From Bacteroidales bacterium (GTDB lineage: Bacteria > Bacteroidota > Bacteroidia > Bacteroidales > P3), in NCBI GenBank assembly GCA_016296345.1, contig JAEDJL010000002.1, positions 1-64,000 on the forward strand: DNA of 64,000 nt, in the 5' to 3' direction. The position numbers and the translations under genes were made by a program. The notes below the pieces were generated by a model. That model did not search any database and was not told the origin of the DNA. It saw only the letters and a program-made list of their open reading frames with translations. This document shows, in pieces, positions 35,967-44,491 of this stretch; the first letter of the stretch is position 1, and every line of letters starts with the position of its first letter.

Positions 35967-36845
35967 ATGAGTTTGGCAGCTGTTGTATGGGACTTTGACC
36001 CGATTGCGATTTCGATAGGCTCGTTGGAGCTTAGGTGGTACAGCCTTTTGTTTGCCCTTGCCTTCGTTGCAGGTTATCTGATTTTGAGCAAGGTGGTTTT
36101 TGACAAGGAAGGAGTTCCGCAAAACTACTTGGACAAGTTGGCATTCTACGTTTTCTTTGGCGTATTGGTCGGAGCAAGATTGGGACACTGCCTTTTCTAC
36201 GAACCTTCCTACTATCTGTCTCACCCGATTGAGATGCTGCTTCCCGTAAAGATTGATGCGGCAGGCTGGCACTTCATAGGCTATCAGGGACTTGCCTCTC
36301 ACGGAGGAGCGATAGGTATATTGATTGCCGTATGGCTCTATTGCCGCAAGACCAAACTTCCTGTTTTGTGGGTACTTGACCGTTTGGTGCTGATTGTTGC
36401 CCTTGCGGGAGTGTTCATACGTCTTGGAAACCTTGCCAACAGCGAGATTTACGGACTTGCAACAGGTAGCGACTATGGCTTTATCTTTGTTCAAAACGGC
36501 GAAACCCTGCCCAAGCACCCCACACAGCTGTATGAAGCAACGGCATACTTTGTTTGCTTTGTTGCATTGCTCTCTTACTACCTCATAAAGAAGAGAAAAC
36601 CCGAAAACGGCGTACTTTTCGGAGCGTTTTTGGTCATAGTGTTCCTTTCGAGGCTTGTGATAGAACATTGGAAGCAGGTGCAGGAAGCATGGGAAGAAGC
36701 AATGGCATTGAACATGGGGCAGTTGCTTTCGTTGCCTTTTGTGTTGGCAGGAGTGATAGTGCTTGTCCTTGCCTTCAAACACAAAACAGGAGAAGTATTT
36801 GACGCATCAAAATTTAGCTTTCAAACAGATAAAAAGAAGAAATAA
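35967..36845 (+). CDS. lgt: Prolipoprotein diacylglyceryl transferase
   Basis: 292 residues, seven membrane helices. Moves the diacylglyceryl group of phosphatidylglycerol to the lipobox Cys of prelipoproteins, the first step for lipoproteins such as GldJ and the META protein. Signatures: LELRWYSLLFALAF, GARLGHCLFYEP, ASHGGAIGILIAVW with the essential His, LGNLANSEIYG and HPTQLYEA. A short cytoplasmic tail ends in KKKK. gpmA follows after 21 bp. Confidence 0.96.
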   Translation: MSLAAVVWDFDPIAISIGSLELRWYSLLFALAFVAGYLILSKVVFDKEGVPQNYLDKLAFYVFFGVLVGARLGHCLFYEPSYYLSHPIEMLLPVKIDAAGWHFIGYQGLASHGGAIGILIAVWLYCRKTKLPVLWVLDRLVLIVALAGVFIRLGNLANSEIYGLATGSDYGFIFVQNGETLPKHPTQLYEATAYFVCFVALLSYYLIKKRKPENGVLFGAFLVIVFLSRLVIEHWKQVQEAWEEAMALNMGQLLSLPFVLAGVIVLVLAFKHKTGEVFDASKFSFQTDKKKK

Positions 36846-36866
36846 CAAATTAAAAAATTAACCGAC

Positions 36867-37613
36867 ATGAAGAAATTGATATTAGTAAGACACGGACAAA
36901 GCGAATGGAATTTGAAGAATTTGTTTACAGGTTGGACAGACGTCGATTTGACAGAACAAGGAATACAAGAGGCAAAACAAGCCGGTAAAACACTCCTTCA
37001 AGAGGGCATAGAGCCGCAAATGTGTTTCACCTCCTACTTAAAAAGAGCCATAAAGACGCTTAACAACATTCTTGACGCAATGAACATGGACTATCTTCCG
37101 GTAGAGAAGAGCTGGCGTTTGAATGAGAAATCGTATGGCGACCTTCAAGGCAAGAACAAGACCGAAGCAACAGAAAAGTTTGGCGAAGAACAAGTTTTGT
37201 TGTGGAGAAGAAGTTTCGATGTTCAAGCTCCGGCACTTGCGGCAGACGATTCTCGTTCGCCATACAACGACAAGCGTTATGCAGGTGTCGATAAATCCGA
37301 GCTTCCTTTGACAGAAAGTTTGCAAGACTGCATAAACCGTCTCATGCCTTTCTATACAGACCACATACTCAAAGCTTTTGAAAAATATGACACCGTTTTG
37401 GTTGTTGCACACGGCAATTCTTTGAGAGGTATCGTCAAAACATTGAAGCAAATGAGCAACGAAGAAATCATAAAGTTCAACATACCGACAGGTATTCCTT
37501 ATTTGTTTGAGTTGAACGACGATTTGAGCTTGCAAAAAGACCGTTTCCTTGCAGACGAAGCAACTTTGAAAAAACTAATGGACGAAGTTGCCAACCAAGG
37601 CAAAAAGAAATAA
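36867..37613 (+). CDS. gpmA: 2,3-bisphosphoglycerate-dependent phosphoglycerate mutase
   Basis: 248 residues, the usual length. Interconverts 3- and 2-phosphoglycerate. Phospho-His motif LVRHGQSEWNLKNLFTGW at the N-terminus, RRSFDVQAPALA, YADKSELPLTESL-type region and the second catalytic His in VVAHGNSLRGIVKTL. Located 21 bp after lgt and ended by a hairpin shared with the convergent aminotransferase gene. Confidence 0.97.
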   Translation: MKKLILVRHGQSEWNLKNLFTGWTDVDLTEQGIQEAKQAGKTLLQEGIEPQMCFTSYLKRAIKTLNNILDAMNMDYLPVEKSWRLNEKSYGDLQGKNKTEATEKFGEEQVLLWRRSFDVQAPALAADDSRSPYNDKRYAGVDKSELPLTESLQDCINRLMPFYTDHILKAFEKYDTVLVVAHGNSLRGIVKTLKQMSNEEIIKFNIPTGIPYLFELNDDLSLQKDRFLADEATLKKLMDEVANQGKKK

Positions 37614-37652
37614 TTGCACTAAACCGACACCACAAGAAACAAGAATACTTTT

Positions 37653-37696
37653 GGCAGATGTCAATTCTTCAAAAAAAGATTGACAACTGCCATTTT
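37653..37696. terminator. Bidirectional terminator between gpmA and the aminotransferase gene
   Basis: GGCAGATGTCAATTCTT (37653-37669) pairs with AAGATTGACAACTGCC (37676-37691) with a few mismatches, flanked by A-rich and T-rich runs on both sides. It suits both convergent genes. Confidence 0.75.
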
Positions 37697-37703
37697 CGTT
37701 AAA

Positions 37704-38897
37704 TCAAATCTTGTCCAAGGCGGTCTTTATTCGCTCTATGCTTTCGGTGATTTGACTGTCTGTGATGATAAGAGCCGGTTTGAGGCTCAGACATTGGCTG
37801 TTGAAAAGGTGAGTTCCCGTGATTATCCCCTCCGAAAAGCAAGCAATCAGAGCCTTTTGCCAATCGACATCTTCTTTAAGCTTGATGCAGTTGAACAATC
37901 CTATGCCTCTGACCTGCTTAATCAAAGGGTGGGTAAGCTCTTTGCGGTATCTTTCTCCCTTTTTTTCAACATCTGCCATTAGGTTGTCCTCAATTATGCA
38001 ATTAAGAGTTGCAAGTGCGGCAACACAACCAAGAGGGTGTCCGCCAAATGTGGAAGCATGACCTATCAAAGGGTGATGATTGTTGAGGCTTTGCATGATG
38101 TCTTCTCTTCCGATGAAGGCCCCTATCGGCATTCCGCCACCCATGCCTTTTGCAATGCAGAGAATGTCAGGCACAACGCCTTCAAAGTGTTCAAAAGCGA
38201 AGAGCTTGCCCGTTCTTCCGAAGCCTGTCTGAATTTCGTCGAAGATTAGAACCGTTCCTGTTTCGTTACAACGTTTCCTCAGGGCTTGCAACCAACCCTC
38301 GGCAGGCAGTTTGACACCTTCACCCACCGCAACAGCTTCCGCAACCACGCAGGCAGTACGCTCTGTTATCTTTTCAAGCTCTTCAAAGCTGTTGTAAGTA
38401 ATCTTGTTGCAGTCGGGCAGAAGAGGGCGAAAGCCTCTTGTGAACTCCTCTTGCGAAAGCATAGACACAGCTCCGAGTGTAGAGCCGTGGTATGAGGCTT
38501 TGCAGGAAATAATCTCGCTTCTTTTGGTAAACAACTTGGCGGCTTTCAATGCTCCCTCTATGGCTTCCGAACCGCTATTGACGTAAAAAATTTGAGAAAA
38601 GCTGTCGGGAAGGAACTCTTTCAGCCTTTTGAAGTATCTGTATTGAGGACTTTGGACAAATTCTCCGTAAACCATAACGTGCATATACTTGTCCATTTGC
38701 TCTTTGACAGCCTGCACAACTTTCGGATTGCGGTGTCCTACGTTTCCGACGCAAATTCCGCTCAACATATCCATATATTGCTTGTTGTCGGTGTCCCAGA
38801 CATAAATTCCCTCTGCCTTTTCGACATCTATCATTATTTGATCTATTTCGCCCACTTGGGCAACCAATTTTCTGAAATCTTGTACCGATGTTTTCAT
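37704..38897 (-). CDS. Class III (PLP) aminotransferase, acetylornithine/4-aminobutyrate type
   Basis: 397 residues from ATG 38897. The longer frame from 38921 starts within the promoter box, so it is rejected. Family motifs: VGNVGHRNPKVVQAV, FVNSGSEAIEGALKAAK, SYHGSTLGAVSM, LIFDEIQTGFGRTGKLFAFE and the PLP Lys in DILCIAKGMGGGMPIGAF. Substrate not certain: acetylornithine, ornithine, 4-aminobutyrate and related amines are all possible, and no arginine genes are nearby. Confidence 0.9.
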   Translation of the reverse strand: MKTSVQDFRKLVAQVGEIDQIMIDVEKAEGIYVWDTDNKQYMDMLSGICVGNVGHRNPKVVQAVKEQMDKYMHVMVYGEFVQSPQYRYFKRLKEFLPDSFSQIFYVNSGSEAIEGALKAAKLFTKRSEIISCKASYHGSTLGAVSMLSQEEFTRGFRPLLPDCNKITYNSFEELEKITERTACVVAEAVAVGEGVKLPAEGWLQALRKRCNETGTVLIFDEIQTGFGRTGKLFAFEHFEGVVPDILCIAKGMGGGMPIGAFIGREDIMQSLNNHHPLIGHASTFGGHPLGCVAALATLNCIIEDNLMADVEKKGERYRKELTHPLIKQVRGIGLFNCIKLKEDVDWQKALIACFSEGIITGTHLFNSQCLSLKPALIITDSQITESIERIKTALDKI

Positions 38898-38918
38898 TCC
38901 TATTGCCGTTTTTCGCTG

Positions 38919-38926
38919 CAAAGGTA
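38919..38926 (-). promoter_or_regulatory. -7 box of the aminotransferase promoter
   Basis: The reverse complement is TACCTTTG followed by GC. Transcription would begin near 38912, just before ATG 38897. Confidence 0.6.
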
Positions 38927-38963
38927 AAATTTATTTTGACTCGCTTGTTTACTTTTTTGGTTT

Positions 38964-38999
38964 TTTGCTGTCTGTTGTTGTGTCAAAGTATTAACTTTG
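38964..38999 (+). promoter_or_regulatory. Promoter of the thioredoxin-fold pair
   Basis: TAACTTTG at 38992-38999 followed by GC, with TTTG at 38964-38967, spacer 24. It lies back to back with the aminotransferase promoter. The leader to ATG 39030 is about 24 bases. Confidence 0.55.
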
Positions 39000-39029
39000 C
39001 AGTTGCTTTTTTGATAAAAACGAGAAACC

Positions 39030-40454
39030 ATGATAAGGAAAAGAAGTTGGCTTTTGCTTGTTGTCTTGCTTTGCTTGACAACATCGCTTTCGGCTCAATA
39101 TGAAATCAAAGTGGAGATTGAGAACTCCAAAGACACTTGTCTGCTTTTGGGACACTACTATCTTGACAAGACATACGCCATTGACACCGCTTGGAACAAC
39201 AAAGGCAAGTTTGTGTTCAAGAAAAAGAACAAGAAATTAGAACCCGGGATTTATTTTTTCAGCAATCTCAAAGGCAGGTTCTGCGAAGTGATGATTGATG
39301 ATGAGCAGAAAATGAGCCTAAAAACCGAAGAGAGCGACTGGGTCGGCAAAATGAAAGTCAAAGGTTCAAAGACTGCTGCATTATATTTTGATTATATGCA
39401 AGCTAACGAGCCTCTCAATAGAGAATATGAGCGTTTGAGCAAGGCAAAAGATGCAATGACCAAGCCGGAATATGACAGCTGTTTGAAAACTGTGCAATTA
39501 AGAGGCGACAGTTTGAAAAGCAGCTTTATCGAAAGCAATCCTCAACACCTTTTGAGCAAAGTTTTGCTTGCTACAAAGGCTGTTCAAGTGCCACAAATGT
39601 CTGTTGTGCAGGGAGAAAACGGACAGCCTGACAGCACAGAGTGGGCAAATCGCCGCTGGTATTGGTACAAGCAACATTTCTTTGACAATATAGACCTTGG
39701 TTGTTCGGGCCTTTTGCGAACACCTTCGGCTGTTTTCTTCCGCTCGTACGACTATTTTTGGAACGAAGTCATGAAGTACGAAAGCGTAGATACCATTTTG
39801 GTGTATGCAGAGCAGATTATAGACAAAGCCAAAGGCTCAAAGGCAATGACCCGTTTCCTTATTCACAACATTACAGAACGCTATCTGCAAAGCCCCGTCA
39901 TGGGACACGACAAGGTATATGTCGAAATGGTGAAGCGATACATCAAAACAGGCAAGGCAGACTGGCTTTCACCTTCGTCAATCGAGAGCGAAGTTCTTCG
40001 AGCCGAGAAGTGGGAAAATATTTTGATAGGAAAAACAGTGCCAAATCTTGCCTGCCCCGATGAAAAAGACGTTTGGCACGACCTTTATTCAATGAATAAC
40101 AAATACAAAATCTTGATTTTTTGGTCTGCCGACTGCGGTCATTGTTCCACAGAAGTACCCAAGATTTATGACTTCTACAAACAAAATAAAGAAAAGTACA
40201 ATCTTGAAGTCATGGCGGTCAATACCGAAAGCGATACGGCACATTGGCACAAGTTTATAGCCGACAAAGATTTGCAATGGGTCAATGTGAACGGATTGGT
40301 TGCCAATTTTGATTGGCGAGAGTACTTTGATGTGGTCAAAACTCCCGTAGTGTTCATTCTCGATGACAAGAATACAATCATTGCAAAGAACATTCAGGGA
40401 GACAATATCGCAAAGGTAATGGAGTTGTTGGACGAGGGTAAACTTAAATTCTGA
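39030..40454 (+). CDS. TlpA/ResA-like periplasmic thioredoxin-fold protein (first paralogue)
   Basis: 474 residues. Signal peptide MIRKRSWLLLVVLLCLTTSLSAQ, an N-terminal beta-rich DUF4369-like domain (about 25-120), a helical middle, and a C-terminal thioredoxin domain with active site CGHC (FWSADCGHCSTEVPKIYDF, about residue 370). The cis-Pro region is KTPVVFIL. Such proteins reduce or form disulfides in periplasmic proteins in Bacteroidetes. The neighbouring downstream gene is a paralogue with the same layout and a different CxxC. Confidence 0.87.
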   Translation: MIRKRSWLLLVVLLCLTTSLSAQYEIKVEIENSKDTCLLLGHYYLDKTYAIDTAWNNKGKFVFKKKNKKLEPGIYFFSNLKGRFCEVMIDDEQKMSLKTEESDWVGKMKVKGSKTAALYFDYMQANEPLNREYERLSKAKDAMTKPEYDSCLKTVQLRGDSLKSSFIESNPQHLLSKVLLATKAVQVPQMSVVQGENGQPDSTEWANRRWYWYKQHFFDNIDLGCSGLLRTPSAVFFRSYDYFWNEVMKYESVDTILVYAEQIIDKAKGSKAMTRFLIHNITERYLQSPVMGHDKVYVEMVKRYIKTGKADWLSPSSIESEVLRAEKWENILIGKTVPNLACPDEKDVWHDLYSMNNKYKILIFWSADCGHCSTEVPKIYDFYKQNKEKYNLEVMAVNTESDTAHWHKFIADKDLQWVNVNGLVANFDWREYFDVVKTPVVFILDDKNTIIAKNIQGDNIAKVMELLDEGKLKF

Positions 40455-40459
40455 CTTTG

Positions 40460-41905
40460 ATGAGAACCGATTTTGGATTTTGCGGCACAAGATTGCGATA
40501 TGTATTGACAATCATTTGTTTTGCATTTGTGTCTTGCTTGTTTGAGAGCTTATCGGCTCAAAACCGCAACTACAATGTGAAACTTTGGATTTATGAGTTT
40601 GAGGATAGTGTGATTTATGTAAGGGGTGCGTATGGCGAGAGGACGGATATATTGCTCGATTCTCTTTCTTTGCAACCCGACGGCGGCTTTGTTCTCAAAG
40701 GAAACTTCCACCCGGGAATTGTTGTCGTCTCTTCGGCAAAGGAAGATATGTTTTCATTTGTCTTGGACAAGGAGACCGACTTTGAAATCTCGATTTTCCC
40801 CGACGGATTTTACGAGGTAAAAGGTAGTATCGAGAATGACCGCTACTTAGAATACCAAAAGATGAATCGAGAGTATCGACTTGTTCTCTACCAAGCCGAA
40901 CTTGCTCTCAAAGAAGACCCTCAGAAGAAAGACAGTCTCAACTCTGTTGTACAAAAAGCCAAAAACACTTTCGACACCTACCGCAAGAGTTTTCACGAAC
41001 TTTATCCCGACAACATGATGAGCGTACTTGTCAGAGCAGTTTCTCAACCCGAAGTACCTGAACACTATCTCAATCCCGACGGAAGTGTGAAAAAAGAAAC
41101 CGCCTTGGAGTATGCTTATTATTTTCGTACACACTATTGGGACGATTTTGACTTTTCGGACGAGCGAATTTTGGGAACGCCATATTTCTACAAGAAGTTC
41201 CAAACCTATATTGACAAGATAACGATGCAAAATGCCGATAGTGTGTTCGTTTCTTTCAAGTCGTTTGTTGATTTGGCAAACAGTCGCGGTGGCGAAAGCT
41301 ATTCTCGCTACATCATGGAGTTGTATCTTACCAAACTTCCGCGGCTTCCGTTCTCCTTTAACGAGATATTATACACTCGAATAGTCGATGAAATGATAAA
41401 TGACGACTATACACCATGGCTTTCTCTCTTGGAAAGAGAAGCTCATCAGTCATATATCGAGCAGATACGACCGTTTCTTCCCGGAAAAGCCTTTCCCAAC
41501 ATTTCGGCACAGACCTTGGACGGCAGAGAACTCTCGCTTTATAACCTCAAACACCGATATATCGTTGTTTTCTTTTGGAGTGCAGGCTGTGAGAGTTGCA
41601 AAAAGAACGCGGAAGAGCTGAAAGAGTTTTACAACAGCAGCAAAGACAAGTATGACTTTGAGGTCTTTTCAATCGAAATGGGAGGAGACAGAGACAAGAC
41701 CCAAAAGCAAACAGCCGAAGAGGGCTTGGAGTGGATTGTCTTGCAAGCCAATCCGGCTCAGATTGAGAGCCGCTATGGTCTCAACGTAGAGCATACTCCC
41801 GAAATCTATATTCTCGACAGCCAAAAGAGAGTATTGAACAAAACAGTCCTCTCTTCACATATCAAAGCGGTGATTGAACAGCAAGAGAAGTTCTCTTCAA
41901 GGTAG
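40460..41905 (+). CDS. TlpA/ResA-like periplasmic thioredoxin-fold protein (second paralogue)
   Basis: 481 residues from ATG 40460, 5 bp after the first paralogue. A hydrophobic signal segment follows a 10-15 residue N-region (LRYVLTIICFAFVSCLFES). Same domain order as its neighbour: N-terminal DUF4369-like part, helical linker, C-terminal thioredoxin fold with CESC (FFWSAGCESCKKNAEEL) and cis-Pro region HTPEIYIL. The active-site dipeptide ES in place of GH should change the redox potential, so the pair may have split roles, such as one oxidising and one reducing, or different clients. Confidence 0.87.
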   Translation: MRTDFGFCGTRLRYVLTIICFAFVSCLFESLSAQNRNYNVKLWIYEFEDSVIYVRGAYGERTDILLDSLSLQPDGGFVLKGNFHPGIVVVSSAKEDMFSFVLDKETDFEISIFPDGFYEVKGSIENDRYLEYQKMNREYRLVLYQAELALKEDPQKKDSLNSVVQKAKNTFDTYRKSFHELYPDNMMSVLVRAVSQPEVPEHYLNPDGSVKKETALEYAYYFRTHYWDDFDFSDERILGTPYFYKKFQTYIDKITMQNADSVFVSFKSFVDLANSRGGESYSRYIMELYLTKLPRLPFSFNEILYTRIVDEMINDDYTPWLSLLEREAHQSYIEQIRPFLPGKAFPNISAQTLDGRELSLYNLKHRYIVVFFWSAGCESCKKNAEELKEFYNSSKDKYDFEVFSIEMGGDRDKTQKQTAEEGLEWIVLQANPAQIESRYGLNVEHTPEIYILDSQKRVLNKTVLSSHIKAVIEQQEKFSSR

Positions 41906-41958
41906 AAGAGAGAAAAATAATTTTGACCAAATGCAAACACAGAAAATTTAATCTGAAA

Positions 41959-43317
41959 ATGAGAGTACATTTTATAGCAATAGGAGGAAGTGCAATGCAC
42001 AATCTTGCAATTGCATTGCACAAAAAAGGATACAATGTCAGCGGAAGCGATGACGAAATTTTTGAACCGGCAAAGTCGCGTCTCAAACAGTACGGACTTC
42101 TGCCCGAAAGCGAGGGCTGGTTTCCCGAAAAGATTACCAAAGACATAGATTCAGTCATTTTGGGTATGCACGCAAAGGGAGATAATCCCGAATTGATAAA
42201 GGCAAAGCAGATAGGATTGAAGATTTACTCCTATCCGGAATATTTGTACGAACTTGGAAAAGACAAAACAAGGATAGTGGTGGGCGGAAGTCATGGAAAG
42301 ACAACCATAACCGCCATGATATTGCACGCTTTGAAGACTTTGGGAATAAATACCGACTATATGGTAGGGGCAAAGATTGAGGGATTTGATGTAATGGTCA
42401 AGTCCGACGAACAGAGCCGTTACATGGTGTTGGAAGGAGACGAATACCTTTCGTCTGTGTTGGATATGAGACCAAAGTTCCACCTCTACAAACCACATAT
42501 AGGCATAATCAACGGAATTGCATGGGACCATATAAATGTCTTTCCGACCTTTGAGAACTATGTGGAGCAGTTCAAGATTTTTGCAGACAAGATTGAGCCG
42601 AATGGAAGCCTGATATACTATAACCAAGACGAGAATATAAGAAAGATTGCAGCCCAAGTACGAAAGGATATTAGTCTTTTGCCATACGAGGGCTTGAAGT
42701 GCAGGATAGAAAACGGCATTACCATAGTGCAGGAGGGCGGAAAGGAATATCCTATAGAAGTTTTCGGTAGGCACAACCTCATAAACATGAATGCAGCTAT
42801 GCTTGCCTGCGAGGCAATAGGTGTAAAGAGAGAAGATTTCTTGCAAACGATGTGTTCTTTTGCAGGTGCGGCAAAGCGTCTTGAAAAAGTGGCAGAAGGA
42901 AAGACGCAGGCAGTCTTTTCGGACTTTGCTCACTCACCCTCAAAGCTCAAAGCCACAATACAGGCTGTCAAAGAACAATATCCCGACAGGCGTTTGCTTG
43001 CCTGCATGGAGCTTCACACCTTTTCGTCTCTGTCTCGCAACTTCTTGTCTCAATATAAGGGTTGTATGGATATGGCAGATATTGCGGCAGTTTACTTTTC
43101 CAAGCACGCAATAGAGCTTAAACGTTTGGAAAATTTGGATGTCGAAGAGGTTGCCGAGGCTTTTTCAAAGAGCGGATTGAGAGTATTTACCGACAGATGC
43201 TCTTTGCAAGAGTTTGTAAGGAGCAATGCCGAGAGCAATACCAACGTCCTGATGATGAGTTCGGGTAACTTTGGCGGCATAAACATCAAAGAGTTTGCAC
43301 AAGAGTTGATTAAGTAA
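41959..43317 (+). CDS. mpl: Mpl, UDP-MurNAc:L-Ala-gamma-D-Glu-mDAP ligase
   Basis: 452 residues from ATG 41959 (MRVHFIAIGGSAMHNLAIA); the longer frame from TTG 41923 lacks support. Mur-ligase fold: N-terminal Rossmann-like part, ATP site VGGSHGKTTITAMILHAL near 106-123, the acid patch LEGDEYLSSVLD, and C-terminal DFAHSPSKLKATIQAV. It recycles the tripeptide of peptidoglycan onto UDP-MurNAc. Some MurC-like sequences look alike, but HGKTT plus the DEYLSS segment and the gene context with the Smr protein fit Mpl of Bacteroidetes. Confidence 0.9.
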   Translation: MRVHFIAIGGSAMHNLAIALHKKGYNVSGSDDEIFEPAKSRLKQYGLLPESEGWFPEKITKDIDSVILGMHAKGDNPELIKAKQIGLKIYSYPEYLYELGKDKTRIVVGGSHGKTTITAMILHALKTLGINTDYMVGAKIEGFDVMVKSDEQSRYMVLEGDEYLSSVLDMRPKFHLYKPHIGIINGIAWDHINVFPTFENYVEQFKIFADKIEPNGSLIYYNQDENIRKIAAQVRKDISLLPYEGLKCRIENGITIVQEGGKEYPIEVFGRHNLINMNAAMLACEAIGVKREDFLQTMCSFAGAAKRLEKVAEGKTQAVFSDFAHSPSKLKATIQAVKEQYPDRRLLACMELHTFSSLSRNFLSQYKGCMDMADIAAVYFSKHAIELKRLENLDVEEVAEAFSKSGLRVFTDRCSLQEFVRSNAESNTNVLMMSSGNFGGINIKEFAQELIK

Positions 43318-43340
43318 CACAATAAACAATATATCAAAAA

Positions 43341-44489
43341 ATGGGAAAGTTCAAAGTAGGAGACAAAGTAAGGTTTTTGAGCAGCAGCGGCTGCGGAATA
43401 ATACGCTCATTTGCCGCAACAAACGTGGCAAATGTCGAAGACGAAAGCGGATTTGAAATCCCGACAATGATAAGCGACCTTATACCATATTATCTTCCCG
43501 AGGCAGAGGGAACAATCTTCGCAACCGAAAAGCAAGACACTCAACCCTCTCTCCAAGAAGAGAAAACAGTTAGGGTGTCAAGCCACGACGAAGAAACATT
43601 TGCAGAAACAGAACCGCTTGATGAGTGTATCTCACCGCTATATCTCAACAAACTGAGAAACAAAACTTCCGAAGGGGTTTATCTTTGCTTTGTTCCTCAT
43701 GAGCAAAGGTGGTTGGTGTATGGCGACATTGACGTTTATGTGGTCAATTTCACCTCTCATCGCATCATCTACTCACTTTTGCTTGCCAAGGAGGGCGAAG
43801 GATTTGTTTCGCAGGACTTTGGCAGCTTGGAAGCCGAAGAAAAAGTCTTGATAGACACCATTTCGCGAGAGCAGATAGACAGTTGGAAGAAAGGTAGTGT
43901 GCAGTTGCTCTTTCACGACGACAAGATGCAGAGCGTACTGCTTCCGATAAATTGCGAACTCAAAGTGAGAACAAATCGTTTCTTTACCGAGGGCAGCTTT
44001 ATCGAGAACGCATTCTTTGCCGAGAAAGCAATAGTATATCCTCTTTGCACAATGGTGTCGGTTGGCGTTTTTATGCAGGGAGAAGTTGCCGAAGCTGACG
44101 AATGCAAAGACAAGTCCGAAGAGCAGATTATCGAAACAGTATATAAAAACGTTACCGACACATTTCTGCACAAGCACCTGACGGGTCGAAGCACCGCAGA
44201 AGTCGATTTACATATCAATGAACTTGTCGAAGATGCCGCATCGCTTTCGCCCGAGCGTATTTTGCAACTGCAACTTCACTATGCGACCAAGTGCCTCAAC
44301 GAAGCAATAATCGAGAACGTCAATACAATCATCTTCATTCACGGAGTAGGGCAGGGCGTTTTGAAAAGAGAGCTTTGCAAAGAGCTTGACAAATATAAGG
44401 GCTTGCACTATTTTGATGCTCCTATGGCAAAGTACGGAGTTGGAGCGACACAAGTATATATTGGAACTAACTTTGAGAAAGTCAGATAG
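43341..44489 (+). CDS. DUF2027 protein with C-terminal Smr domain
   Basis: 382 residues. The N-terminus (KFKVGDKVRFLSSSGCGII) is an SH3-like DUF2027 start, the centre is a beta-rich domain, and the C-terminus is an Smr domain with VDLHINELVED and the signature FIHGVGQGVLKRELCKEL. Smr domains of MutS2 type nick DNA or RNA; in this standalone family the target is unknown. The gene follows mpl by 23 bp and precedes the antiporter by 2 bp, a set commonly seen in Bacteroidales. Confidence 0.9.
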   Translation: MGKFKVGDKVRFLSSSGCGIIRSFAATNVANVEDESGFEIPTMISDLIPYYLPEAEGTIFATEKQDTQPSLQEEKTVRVSSHDEETFAETEPLDECISPLYLNKLRNKTSEGVYLCFVPHEQRWLVYGDIDVYVVNFTSHRIIYSLLLAKEGEGFVSQDFGSLEAEEKVLIDTISREQIDSWKKGSVQLLFHDDKMQSVLLPINCELKVRTNRFFTEGSFIENAFFAEKAIVYPLCTMVSVGVFMQGEVAEADECKDKSEEQIIETVYKNVTDTFLHKHLTGRSTAEVDLHINELVEDAASLSPERILQLQLHYATKCLNEAIIENVNTIIFIHGVGQGVLKRELCKELDKYKGLHYFDAPMAKYGVGATQVYIGTNFEKVR

Positions 44490-44491
44490 CG

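Noticed and set aside
42151..42933. 260-residue minus-strand frame.
   Set aside because: Shadow of mpl with no recognisable family.
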